Under the pieces are notes generated by a model. It searched no databases, was not told the DNA's origin, and saw nothing but the letters and a program-made list of their open reading frames with translations. From contig QXVZ01019727.1 of NCBI GenBank assembly GCA_008931825.1, positions 1 through 21,541 on the forward strand: a stretch of 21,541 nt of DNA. Direction: 5' to 3'. The DNA comes from Phallusia fumigata. Its lineage: Eukaryota > Chordata > Ascidiacea > Phlebobranchia > Ascidiidae. Shown in pieces: positions 11,801 through 21,368 of this stretch. Positions within the stretch are counted from its first letter, which is position 1. The number at the start of each line of letters is the position of its first letter. Position numbers and translations under genes: made by a program.

Positions 11801-14800
11801 TTTATTCACAGAGCACCAATACAATGTTGTTTTCTATTCAACCAATGCTCAATCAGGTGTTTGACTTTAAAACAACACTTTTCAGCAACATCGGCAAAAT
11901 TTTAAAGCACTGTGATTTTTTAAAGCACTCATGTAATCGTTTTTACACCTCTTCACATGTATGACTGCTGACCACATATCTAATATTGTGTAGATATTGA
12001 AAGTAAGGTCACTCTTGGTTGGATTCAGTTTTCTTGGCTTAAAACAACTAGAATAGACAGGAATGTTTACTACATTTGTTAAGCATACCTATTTACACTG
12101 GCTTTGACCTTTGTACTTGACAATACCAGGGTATCACAGGCTATTACCTATCTCCTTGCATATAGACTGATCTCTCTTAATAAATATTAACTTGTTTCAG
12201 TGAACATTGGTCTACCCCACCCAGACAGCGTTGTTGAGACAAGCTCACTAGCCAGTATAACCCCTCCAGATGTTCGATATCGACTCTCTATTCCTCAAGA
12301 CACAATTGATATGGGTCAGCTCTCGGCCCTTCAACTGGAGTCTATCGTCTATGCAAGTCAGAAACACAATGTGTTTTTGCCAAATGGTGAAAGAGCTGGA
12401 TACTTTATAGGTATGCTTAAAATTTTTTTGTGCTGCGAAAATTTGGAAGCTGAAATGTATTGCCTACCTTATTGTAACTTAACTACTGCCATAACCTTGT
12501 TAACCTTGCACACTTTGCGTTATGCAATAGAGAAGTGCAAACACTGGACCAAATGCTCTAATTGAGATTAGACAGTGAGCAGCACTCCAGGGGTTGTTAT
12601 ACACAACTTTCTTGGTTTTCTTACAAATTAAGTAAATTTCAATTTTATGGCAACATTGTTTTTTTAAACATTTTTAAAAATACGGAAATAAATTTTAAAA
12701 ATGGCTGCTTCAAACGCTTTATATTCAGGGTAATGCAAATGCTGAGAAGATTATAAAATTAGAAACCATTTGAAATGCAACTTTTGTGAAAGTTTAATTG
12801 TGGCTGTCACAGACCACACTCTTAAACAAGACTAAAACTTTTGTGCTGGTTTCATTATTTTGGCCTTCAGACTTCATTTTGCGCCCGGAATGCAAATTGT
12901 ACACGCACATGGCATTAAGGTTGCTAGATTTTATGACATTAAAATTCCCATTGTGTGGTTTGATACAGGGGATGGAGCTGGCGTGGGTAAAGGAAGAACG
13001 GTTGCTGGCATAATCTATGAGAACTATTTAGCAGGAAGAAAGAGAGCATTGTGGTAAGTGACTTTGTCAATGAAGTACAAATTATCTCTTGTGGTTTATA
13101 CTTTGGCTTGTCTTTTTTTTAGGTTCAGTGTGTCAAATGACCTAAAATATGATGCAGAAAGAGATTTAAGAGACATTGGTGCAAGAAGTATTAAAGTGTA
13201 TGCTCTTAATAAGGTAGGAATGTGTTTCGTGATTTGCGGGAGGCATTATTTGGCTGGGCGATGCTTTATGACATTTAGCTTGTTTAACTAATGAGGACCT
13301 GTAAAGCTTATTGGTAAAGTTTTTACCACATTGGTAAAAAATTAGGCTTTACTGCAGATAAGAAAACAATTTATTATGCCTGCAGAAAAAGAAATAGTGA
13401 AGTTGCCCCAATGTAACTAGATATGTTGTAAAACTAGTGTTAAAAATGAGAAAAAATACATTTGAAGTCCAACACTTTTAAAAAGAATGTGTCTTTTTGT
13501 ATTTTAGTTCAAATATGGCAAGATTACAGCGAAAAACAATGGTGCTGTCAAGAAAGGTGTGATATTTGCAACCTACTCATCCTTAATCGGTGAAAGTCAT
13601 TCCCAAGCCAAATATCACACGAGATTAAAGCAAATCCTTCACTGGTGCGGAGAGGATTTTGATGGGCCGGTCAGTTGGGTTTTCTATTTACATTTGGCAC
13701 ACATTGCTTATTTGTTGAACTAAGTCTTTAAAGTGTGTGTGAATGATTATTCAAAAATGCTGTGAACATCTGGTAAACTGTTGCTTGGCTACAACAAACA
13801 GCATGTGTGAGGTCTTTAGGTTGGCTATGCACTAAGCAGTATAAAGAAACAATAAACCATTTGCCTTTTTTTTAAATGACTACATGTTACATATTTCACT
13901 TTCAACATTCCTAAAATGTTCATACATTTTAACTTTTTTATATCTGCAAATTAGAAATTTATAATTTTCAAGCTGTTACCTAAACCTTCTCAAATTTTGT
14001 TTTGTGTCATTTATAATAATCCAAGCAACAAAATGAATTGGGTGCTTCATTTCAAAACCATATGCATACTTTATTGTTCAGCTTTTTTTACTTAATTTTT
14101 TACGCAATTTTAAAATGACAATATTATTTTTGCAAAAAAATCATTTTTTGTTAAAACCTGGATACACTGTCTATTTTGCCATCGGTTAGCGATTTCTAAA
14201 ACATTTTTCTGTTTTGACAGATTATTTTTGATGAATGTCACAAAGCTAAAAACCTTTTGCCATCTGGATCAGGAAAATCCACAAAAACTGGTGCTACAGT
14301 TCTTCTGCTACAAAACCAATTGCCCAAAGCGAGGTTCAGAAGTTTTTTATTTTAGCACATTTTTTACAATAAGACTTTATCTTAAAAAAAATCTGATCAA
14401 AGTTGTGTTGAGCATCTGATGTAGTTTTGTCATTTGTTGGTGCCAATAGTGTTTTGTTTTGTGCCTAGGGTGGTATATGCTAGCGCAACGGGTGCTTCTG
14501 AACCTCGAAACATGGCTTACATGTCTCGACTTGGCTTGTGGGGCCAAGGAACATCATTCCCTGCCTTTTCTGACTTCATACAGGTTTGTATTTGAAACAA
14601 AAGTTTGTTGTTGTTTCTGTTTATGTGAGCAGATTTCTTTGGTTTTTTGACTGGACCCCAAAGAGAAACGTAGCCCACGTTTTTTGCTTGGGGAAACATG
14701 GGAGAGTGAGTTTGGATTAGAGCCTTGTACAGTGGTTTTGATGCCAAACTCTTTGTGTAAAAATCGACCAGTATAGTTGTAGTAACTCACAAAACTAGTT

Positions 14801-17800
14801 TTTCAATAGTTATGGGTCCCCTTCCTGAAAGGGGACACATATTGATTTCACTCTGTTTGTTTTGTTTTTTTTTCTTTTTTTTTCTTTTTTTTTCTTTTTT
14901 TTTTCTTTTTTCTGCCCTGCAGCTTGTCCATGCACTTTTGGCATGAAATGTTTGATGGATTTGGATGAAACTTTCACAGCTGGTAGATATGGTCATGGAG
15001 ATGTGCCATTTATTTCGATTGACTTCTTAGCCCCAAGGGTTACCCCGCTAGCCCCCAAAAGGGTGAAATATTTCCTTGCACTATGTTTATGCACTTTGGC
15101 ATCAAATGTTTGGCGGATTTGGATGAAACTTTTACTGTTGGTAGATATGGTCATGGAGTTGTGTCATTAGTGTTGTTTGACCCCATATCCCAACGGTTAC
15201 CCCACTAGCCCCCCAAAATGGGGCAAATAGTTAAACGATCTCCGAATTGGATGAAATTTGGACAGTTTGTTTAACATGTTATTGTCATGCAATAATTAAT
15301 GTTTTTACCCTATAGCCCCAGTAGTTACCCCACTAGCCCCCTAAAATGGGTCAAATTGTTAAACAATGTNAAAACAATGGTGCTGTCAAGAAAGGTGTGA
15401 TATTTGCAACCTACTCATCCTTAATCGGTGAAAGTCATTCCCAAGCCAAATATCACACGAGATTAAAGCAAATCCTTCACTGGTGCGGAGAGGATTTTGA
15501 TGGGCCGGTCAGTTGGGTTTTCTGTTTACATTTGGCACACATTGCCTATTTCTTGAACTAAAGTTTTTAAAGTGTGTGTGAATGATTATTCAAAATGCTC
15601 TGTTATTTAATGCTGTGAACATCTGGTAAACTGTTGCTTGGCTACACCTACAGCAAACAGCATGTGTGAGGTCTTTAGGTTGGCTATGCACTAAGCTGTA
15701 TAAGGAAACAATAAACCATTTGCCATTTTTATTTTTAAAATGACTTGTTACATATTTCACTTTCAACATTCCTAAAAGGTTTATACATTTTAACTTCTTT
15801 ATAACTGCAAAAAAATTCATAATTTTCAAGCTGTTACCAAAACCTTCTCAAATTTTGTTTTTGTGTCATTTATGATAAATCAAGCAACAAAATGAATTGG
15901 AAGCTTGAGTTCAAAACCATATGCATACTTTATTGTTCAGCTTTTTTTACTTAATTTTCTACGTAACTTTAAAATGGCAATATTATTTTTGCAAAAAAAT
16001 CATTTTTTGTTAAAACCTGGATACACAGTCTATTTTGCCATCAATTAGTGATTTCTAAAACATTTTTTGTTTTTTTGACAGATTATTTTTGATGAATGCC
16101 ACAAAGCTAAAAACCTTTTGCCATCTGGATCAGGAAAATCCACAAAAACTGGTGCTACAGTTCTTCTGCTACAAAACCAATTGCCCAAAGCGAGGTTCAG
16201 AAGTTTTTTATTTTAGCACATTTTTTACAATAAGACTTTATCTTAAAAAAATCTGATCAAAGTTGTGTTGAGCATCTGATGTAGTTTTGTCATTTGTTGG
16301 TGCCAATAGTGTTTTGTTTTGTGCCTAGGGTGGTATATGCTAGCGCAACGGGTGCTTCTGAACCTCGAAACATGGCTTACATGTCTCGACTTGGCTTGTG
16401 GGGCCAAGGAACATCATTCCCTGCCTTTTCTGACTTCATACAGGTTTGTATTTGAAACAAAAGTTTGTTGTTGTTTCTGTTTATGTGAGCAGATTTCTTT
16501 GGTTTTTTGACTGGACCCCAAAGAGAAACGTAGCCCACGTTTTTTGCTTGGGGAAACATGGGAGAGTGAGTTTGGATTAGAGCCTTGTACAGTGGTTTTG
16601 ATGCCAAACTCTTTGTGTAAAAATCGACCAGTATAGTTGTAGTAACTCACAAAACTAGTTTTTCAATAGTTCACAACGGTTTTCACCTTTTTGCATAGTT
16701 TATGGTTATCACCTCATTGTAAAGCAGCCAATCCATATTTTTTACATTAAATTGAAATATTAATGCCCAAACTGCCAATGATTTACCTAGTTGTGTCAAC
16801 TAATATATCACGGCTTATTACATCAAGCAATTTAAAATCTTGCTTAAAGGCAATGTACAGATTTAACCCAGATGATTGCTCCCATTTTTTACAAATTTTT
16901 ATTTGATTTGTTTCAGGCTGTAGAAAGGCGAGGTGTGGGAGCTATGGAATTGGTCGCCATGGACATGAAGATGCGTGGAAGTTACATTGCTCGGCAGTTG
17001 AGCTTCTACGGAGTCTCCTTCCACATCGAAGAAGTTCCATTAAACCAGTCCTTCACACAAATGTACAACAAGGCAGTTAGACTGGTAAGCAGCACTCACA
17101 TAATCATGTCACATGCTAAGTTCTAACAGTTGCAGAAGGTTTTTGTGGCTTGTTCTTTTACCTACATGTTTGTTTGCTTAAAGAAAGGTGGATTGTAAAC
17201 CTACTTACAAACTGTAAATGACAAGCGCTACAGCAGATTGATTTGTTCTGTTTACCAAATACGCCATCTGTTCTTAATTTCTATGAACTGAAACTAATGT
17301 TTGAAATTGCAACATAAAATCAATACAATGAATGTTGCTTTATATGTGGAAATTGATTTAGAAGGTGTTCGATTGGCATTTTAAACAATTACAAAAATAT
17401 ATTTTTAAATGTATCATTTAACTATTTTGAATAAAACACCCAATATCACAAGTAAAAGGCAAAAAGCAGACAGGAGCAACACTTTTAAAATTTTTCTTGG
17501 ACAATTAGCTAGGTGTGTAAAATTGTTTAATGTGTAGTAATGAATATTGTAGGTAGCTTGGGTCAAAATACTGTATTGCAAACAAAGCACAACAGTAAAG
17601 TGCCAGGTGAAAATGCAAGAGTCTATTAAGCTTTTAACAACGCTGGGAGTCACCAGTCCACCATTCCAACATACTTAACATATAAGTGTTAATTTAGTGG
17701 GTTACGGCAAGGGAGGCATTTCAAGCTGCAGCAGCTCTTCTGGATGCGGAATATCACATGCGAAAAACTATGTGGGCTCAGTTTTGGTCGGCACACCAAC

Positions 17801-20800
17801 GTTTCTTCAAGTATCTTTGTATATCGGCCAAGGTAACTATACGATTTAACATTTTTTAGCCCAGTATATAATATGATATGCATTGTTTTGCTATAATTTT
17901 GTGGGTACAGAGACAAAAGGTGACAAAAAATGAATAAATGTGGTAAATATATTTAATTTCCAACCAAAATTCCTTTGTTCTAAGAAAGTGTAATAAAACA
18001 TAAATTATATTCTATCTAAAGGTAAACTGTGCAATTAAATTTGTTCTAAGTACATGTGATACAATGCACATGGAAATTTAACTATAGTTGAATTATGCAA
18101 TTTATGGCCTTGTGGTTAACGTGTATTAGGTGTTGGTTTGTTGGTTTTAATCCATCCAGGTATCATGCATTTTTGAAAAAAGTAGAAAAACTGGAGAGCA
18201 GTTATCACTCGTTAACCAGAAGCAAGAAATAAACAAATGATCCAATAGCCTTGTAGGGTGCACTGCCATGGTGCAAACATTCGTGTGTCAAAAATACTTT
18301 GTACATGTTTTAATGTCGTGTTTGTTTCAGGTTGGCCACACGGTGTCGCTAGTGCGGGAGGCGGTGAAACATGGCAAGTGTGTTGTGATCGGTTTACAGT
18401 CGACAGGCGAAGCGGGAACAGTTGATCAATTGGAAAAGTGTGGAGGGGAATTGGATGACTTCGTATCCACAGCCAAGTATGTTCTGTTTGGTTTGATTTC
18501 CTCTCTAAGCTTACGTTGCTATAAGGATTTAGCACACTACGGCGACTTTGCAAAATTTAGTGTGTAATACCATTAAGCTCGTGCAGTTGTGTTAGGAGAG
18601 CGGGTTTTGAATGTCTGACGTGGTGGGTTTGAATACTAGCACAGGTTGCCTTTTTCTTAGGGAATTAACTGATAATCGACTTTAAAACTAATTTTTGTGT
18701 TAAAAACATTTACCTGAAACGGTATTAGGAAACCATGACAATCTTTGTGTGCGTCAACTTACATTGGAAAACGATAATGAAACTTGGATTCGTTTATGTA
18801 GTATCAATATCAGCCGAGGCCTGATTTGTCAGGACTGTTATTTCGCCAAACCAAAAATAGCAAAACGTCGCCATACTGTATTGGAACGTAGTAGTATTTT
18901 CGATCCTAATTATTTGCCTCTAGTAACTGGTGACCAGGTATTGTTCTCATTATTTCCATGCAAAGTCTTAAGCATTGTTCTTACCATCGCGTTTAAACCC
19001 GTAATGAAGACGAAATTATTAAGGCCTTGCTGTGTAACGACAGGCCGGTGCGATTGGGGTCCACATACCCCTCCACTTCAGGGCACCCAACAAAACACCA
19101 GGAAAACTGCCTGAAAACATTGTGGTGCATTTAAACTCTATATTTTGCTCTGCAAGAATCGCAGATCCCTTCCACTTTGCTACATTGTCTTGTTTTTTTT
19201 TCGTGCCAGGAACGTTTTTGAGAATTTGATCGTGAAGCATTTTCCTGCTCCCGATCGCCAACGTGTGGCCGAAATGTTTGGTGAAGATTTCTATAAACGG
19301 AGTGACACGAAATCAGCACAAGCTGCCAGGAGAAAACGTGTTGCCAATATCAAGGTGCTTGAATATCATTTTTCAATTTCCAGATCTGCCCCCAACAAAT
19401 TTCTTTTGGTTTGGTTACGTCATTTTTTTCCTGTGTCGACAATTTGTAAACAGTGTAAGTTTTCTGCGGTTCGAAAATTGACAACCGCTTCGTCACTGTG
19501 ACCATGTAGTTTTGTACAAGCCTTAATGTAAGACTTGTGAGTTGTGGCCTGCTGAGTCATACACAACAGATCTGTGACGTTACAATGTACGACAGTTCTT
19601 GGCCAAGTAATTGTGTCCGAAAAGTCAGAGCTTCAATCATAAATAATCTATTTACCTTGGTTGAAAGCAAAGTTGACGTAAGGGGTGATTTTTTTTATTT
19701 TGCACAAAATATAAAGCAGTCAGCCGCTTCTGTTAGTTGTCTGTTTGGTCCGGCTTGCCGAAACACGAAAAATCTTGCGCAAATGAACCAAACCTAGGCC
19801 TGCTTCAAATTAAACTGTACACTAAAGCTCTTCCATATGAGCCATGGCGTAACTCTATAAACTGTTTTTTTTTCGTACTTGGACAAATGTTCAGAAATAT
19901 TTTTTCACACAGAATCGCAAAACTGCCTTTCATCGCCTATTCTAAATATATTTTATTCAAGTAAATATCTAGCTACACAAAGTTTTAAATACACTTCCCA
20001 AGAAGATACAACCCAGTACTTGTGTGTAAAACAATTCCTGATGATGACGATAACGGCGTTTGTCGGAACGTAGAAAATGTTTTACACACAAGTGCTAGTT
20101 TCTATCTTCTTATTAAAACTAACCTAAAAAATATAATAAAAAAGCGATTTAACATAATACATCAGCGTTTAATTAAGTAGAATTTACCTAATGTTGATTT
20201 TATGTTCATCGTAGCCCGCGGCGCCCTTGAAGCGTCAAAAACGAGATTCCACGTCGAGTCTTGATGACGCGTCGTCCACGAGCGAATCTGCGAACGAAGG
20301 CGCAAATGCTGAGTCAGCGTCAGATGAGAGCGACGACGACGATGACTTGGCAAACTTCAGCGCTGACTCGATGATCACGAGTGATGAAGACATTGGGAAG
20401 ATTTTCGGGTTTAACCAGTCGGACAGTGACGGTAAAAGAGACTGTCATTTTGTTTTCTGTATTTTTTACCAGCCTAGTTGGGATAATTGGGGACACATAT
20501 TGTTTTCACTCCATGGTTTTTCATTTTGGTTGAGACGTGGTCGTTTAAATTTTCATAAATTTGCACACATGATAGATGTGTATCCTAAGTATGCACTGTA
20601 CGTAGTTTTTGAAATGGTAAAGAGGTTACCAGAAACTTGTCAGATTTAAATTGTGTTAATTTTTAACAATATTTTATTTGCCGTTTGTGTTAAAAAATAG
20701 CATTTTACAGTTTGCGTTAACTTAAAAAATAGCACACAGCTACAAAAAGTGTATTTGTTTATACATCGCACGTGTTACTTCTGCCTACGCTTTACATATT

Positions 20801-21368
20801 TTTGGTTTGTACATAAAATCCGTAAAACCTAAACTGTGGTAATGATTACAAACAGGTGGCGATGATGAAAAGCAAACCAATATGTCAACTAGAATCATAA
20901 GAACACAGGACAAATTTTTTTAAAACTCGATTCATATCATACATCGCATTCCAGATGCTGTAAGTCCAGTTAAAAGGAAAAAGCGGACAAAAAAACGTTC
21001 AAAAGCTTCGAAGAAAAAATCCAGCAACCCGGTTGCGAGCAGTGATGGATTAAACATGAATGAAGCAATAGACAAACCCGACATTACTAAGGATGATTCC
21101 GAAAAACGTGGCGGTTTGTTGGACAGCCTTCACCTCGTTTCAGGTATTTCCCGCCGGTTGATGTTGAACTATAACCTGCATTCTGAATTCCCCTTTTTCT
21201 TCCCCAGGAACTTTGACCTCTGACCTCCCGGGCATGGGTGCAGTGGAGCGTGCACAGGCGCTCAAGCGTGAACTGCTGGAGCGACTTGAGACTCTCGGCA
21301 ACTTCCTGCCGAACAACATGCTTGACGAACTTATCGATGCACTTGGTGGGCCCGACAACGTGGCAGAG
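8808..21368 (+). CDS. SBNO: Strawberry notch homologue (SBNO), DExH helicase-like transcriptional regulator, exons 1-19 (3' end outside window)
   Basis: Exons are 8808-8978, 9052-9202, 9590-10251, 10315-10351, 10499-10554, 11266-11368, 12201-12410, 12969-13053, 13123-13213, 13508-13669, 14221-14333, 14469-14583, 16917-17084, 17698-17832, 18331-18476, 19210-19354, 20215-20431, 20955-21143 and 21208-21368. They total 3117 nt, exactly 1039 codons in one frame, with GT/AG at every junction. The N-terminal ~370 residues are low-complexity. The conserved core starts at TYAEYMPSK and [11 protein letters not shown]. Walker [12 protein letters not shown] is in exon 8, DECH ([11 protein letters not shown]) in exon 11 and [14 protein letters not shown] in exon 12. 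Then come [35 protein letters not shown], an acidic DESDDDDD stretch, a Lys/Arg-rich NLS-like run (exon 18) and [16 protein letters not shown] (exon 19). SBNO proteins are nuclear cofactors linked to Notch signalling. The C-terminal part (about 500 aa in relatives) is missing. The ATG at 8808 is used; it opens [15 protein letters not shown], like the family N-terminus. Confidence 0.96.
10083..11168. repeat. Duplicated block across N at 10624 (SBNO exons 3-5)
   Basis: Sequence 10083-10623 repeats as 10625-11168. It contains the end of exon 3 (copy 10625-10793), exon 4 (copy 10862-10898) and exon 5 (copy 11049-11104). Exon differences seen are synonymous (CTG/CTT at 10146/10688; CTG/CTA at 10332/10879). 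The exon 4+5 duplicate is 93 nt and phase-compatible, so automated models could include it twice. Confidence 0.9.
11369..12200 (+). other. SBNO intron 6, no supported feature
   Basis: An 832-nt AT-rich intron with a GTAAGT donor at 11369 and a TTTCAG acceptor at 12195-12200. Open frames inside (for example 11737-11964) show no family resemblance. Nothing further is seen. Confidence 0.6.
12411..12968 (+). other. SBNO intron 7, no supported feature
   Basis: The GTATGC donor splits a glycine codon, and the acceptor ATACAG ends at 12968. The last ~36 codons of the intron happen to be open in the exon 8 frame, but relatives join YFIG directly to DGAGVGKG. I therefore treat it as intron. Nothing else is recognised. 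Confidence 0.6.
14816..14852. repeat. Short palindrome plus a 22-nt motif shared with another SBNO intron
   Basis: GTCCCCTT (14816-14823) and AAGGGGAC (14829-14836) form a perfect 8-bp inverted repeat with a 5-nt loop, right at the start of the extra sequence in intron 12. The overlapping stretch 14831-14852 (GGGGACACATATTG then A then TTTCACT) recurs at 20489-20510 with one mismatch. This suggests the edge of a dispersed element. Element identity is unknown. Confidence 0.5.
14856..14911 (+). repeat. Polypyrimidine microsatellite, 10-nt period
   Basis: Interrupted T runs with a C every ten bases (TTTCTTTTTT repeated three times at 14871-14900, then a shifted unit). It lies within the extra sequence of SBNO intron 12. 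It creates a spurious lysine-rich open frame on the minus strand. Confidence 0.9.
14936..15369. repeat. Three diverged tandem units (~128-158 bp) in the SBNO intron 12 extra sequence
   Basis: Landmarks recur with matching spacing. GGATTTGGATGAAA starts at 14957 and 15115, with a diverged form near 15244. TACCCC(G/A)CTA starts at 15041, 15198 and 15326. Each unit ends in a C-rich segment (TAGCCCC…) followed by AAAATGGG-like sequence. The third unit is shortened by about 30 nt and is interrupted by the N at 15370. A related C-rich motif is seen in SERINC intron sequence at 2315-2346, so the unit is probably part of a dispersed repeat family. Confidence 0.75.
16672..18330 (+). other. SBNO introns around exons 13 and 14
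   Basis: Introns 16672-16916 (end of intron 12), 17085-17697 and 17833-18330 are AT-rich. Apart from the tRNA-like relic near 18100, I see no repeats or coding. Open frames on the minus strand at 17414-17653 and 17689-17916 are not supported. Confidence 0.55.
18100..18160 (+). repeat. tRNA-like (SINE-like) relic in SBNO intron 14
   Basis: The sequence TGGCCTTGTGGTTAACG (from 18105) resembles a tRNA A-box region, and GGTTTTAATCC (18143-18153) resembles a degraded B-box, at roughly tRNA spacing. No closed cloverleaf can be drawn, so this is not a functional tRNA gene. It may be the head of an old tRNA-derived SINE. Confidence 0.3.
18576..18648 (+). repeat. Second tRNA-like (SINE-like) relic in SBNO intron 15
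   Basis: GTGCAGTTGTGTTAGGAGAG (A-box-like, from 18581) is followed by GGTTTGAATAC (18626-18636), close to the B-box consensus, and then CTAGCACAGG. Pairing of arms is poor, so it is not scored as a tRNA gene. It is similar in organisation to the relic at about 18100-18160. Confidence 0.35.
18729..18937 (+). other. Exon-like open segment in SBNO intron 15, out of phase with SBNO
   Basis: A 209-nt stretch bounded by TATTAG (acceptor-like, ending 18728) and CAG/GTATTG (donor-like, GT at 18938). It is open in one frame as [15 protein letters not shown]…, with a CxxC (ICQDC) and ending VTGDQ. Base composition is less AT-rich than the surrounding intron. In the phase required by exon 15 it hits a stop at once, and 209 is not a multiple of three, so it is not a simple cassette exon. 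It could be a transposon-derived coding fragment, an exon of a nested gene, or a poison exon. I do not recognise the protein. Confidence 0.35.
19355..20954 (+). other. SBNO introns 16 and 17
   Basis: Intron 16 (19355-20214) carries the hairpin at 20000-20111 and unsupported open frames at 19537-19797. Intron 17 (20432-20954) carries the shared 22-nt motif at 20489-20510. The remainder shows no recognisable feature. Confidence 0.5.
20000..20111 (+). other. Long intronic hairpin (33-nt arms) in SBNO intron 16
   Basis: The left arm 20000-20032 and right arm 20079-20111 are reverse complements at 29 of 33 positions, and one further position is a G·U pair. The inner 15 bp (ACTTGTGTGTAAAAC against GTTTTACACACAAGT) are perfect. 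The loop is 46 nt. The hairpin sits in the intron between exons 16 and 17 and would form in the sense transcript. It could be a microRNA-type precursor or a small terminal-inverted-repeat (MITE-like) element. No target-site duplication is obvious. Confidence 0.55.

Larger units (their letters stand above)
13533..16671. repeat. Duplicated block across N at 15370 (SBNO exons 10-12)
   Basis: Sequence 13533-14811 repeats as 15371-16671. Duplicate exons are 15371-15507 (partial exon 10), 16082-16194 (exon 11, DECH box) and 16329-16443 (exon 12). The two copies diverge abruptly at 14812/16672. The first continues into repeats (14812-15369), while the second continues as ordinary intron to exon 13. 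The exon 11+12 duplicate is 228 nt and in phase, so a naive gene model would contain two DECH segments. Confidence 0.9.

Noticed and set aside
12860-12968. In-frame upstream extension of SBNO exon 8 (about 36 open codons)
   Set aside because: SBNO proteins join the FIG of the preceding exon directly to DGAGVGKG. An ATACAG acceptor precedes exon 8, and the extension has no family similarity.
14221-14333. SGSGKST next to the DECH box as a second nucleotide-binding loop
   Set aside because: The preceding glycine required by the GxxxxGK[ST] pattern is absent. The equivalent position in relatives is a variable Gly/Ser linker.
14787-14996. Lysine-rich 69-codon frame on the minus strand
   Set aside because: It is the complement of the TTTCTTTTTT microsatellite, not a protein.
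19537-19797. 86-codon + frame in SBNO intron 16
   Set aside because: No homology recognised and no flanking splice sites that preserve the SBNO frame. Probably chance in a slightly GC-richer intron.
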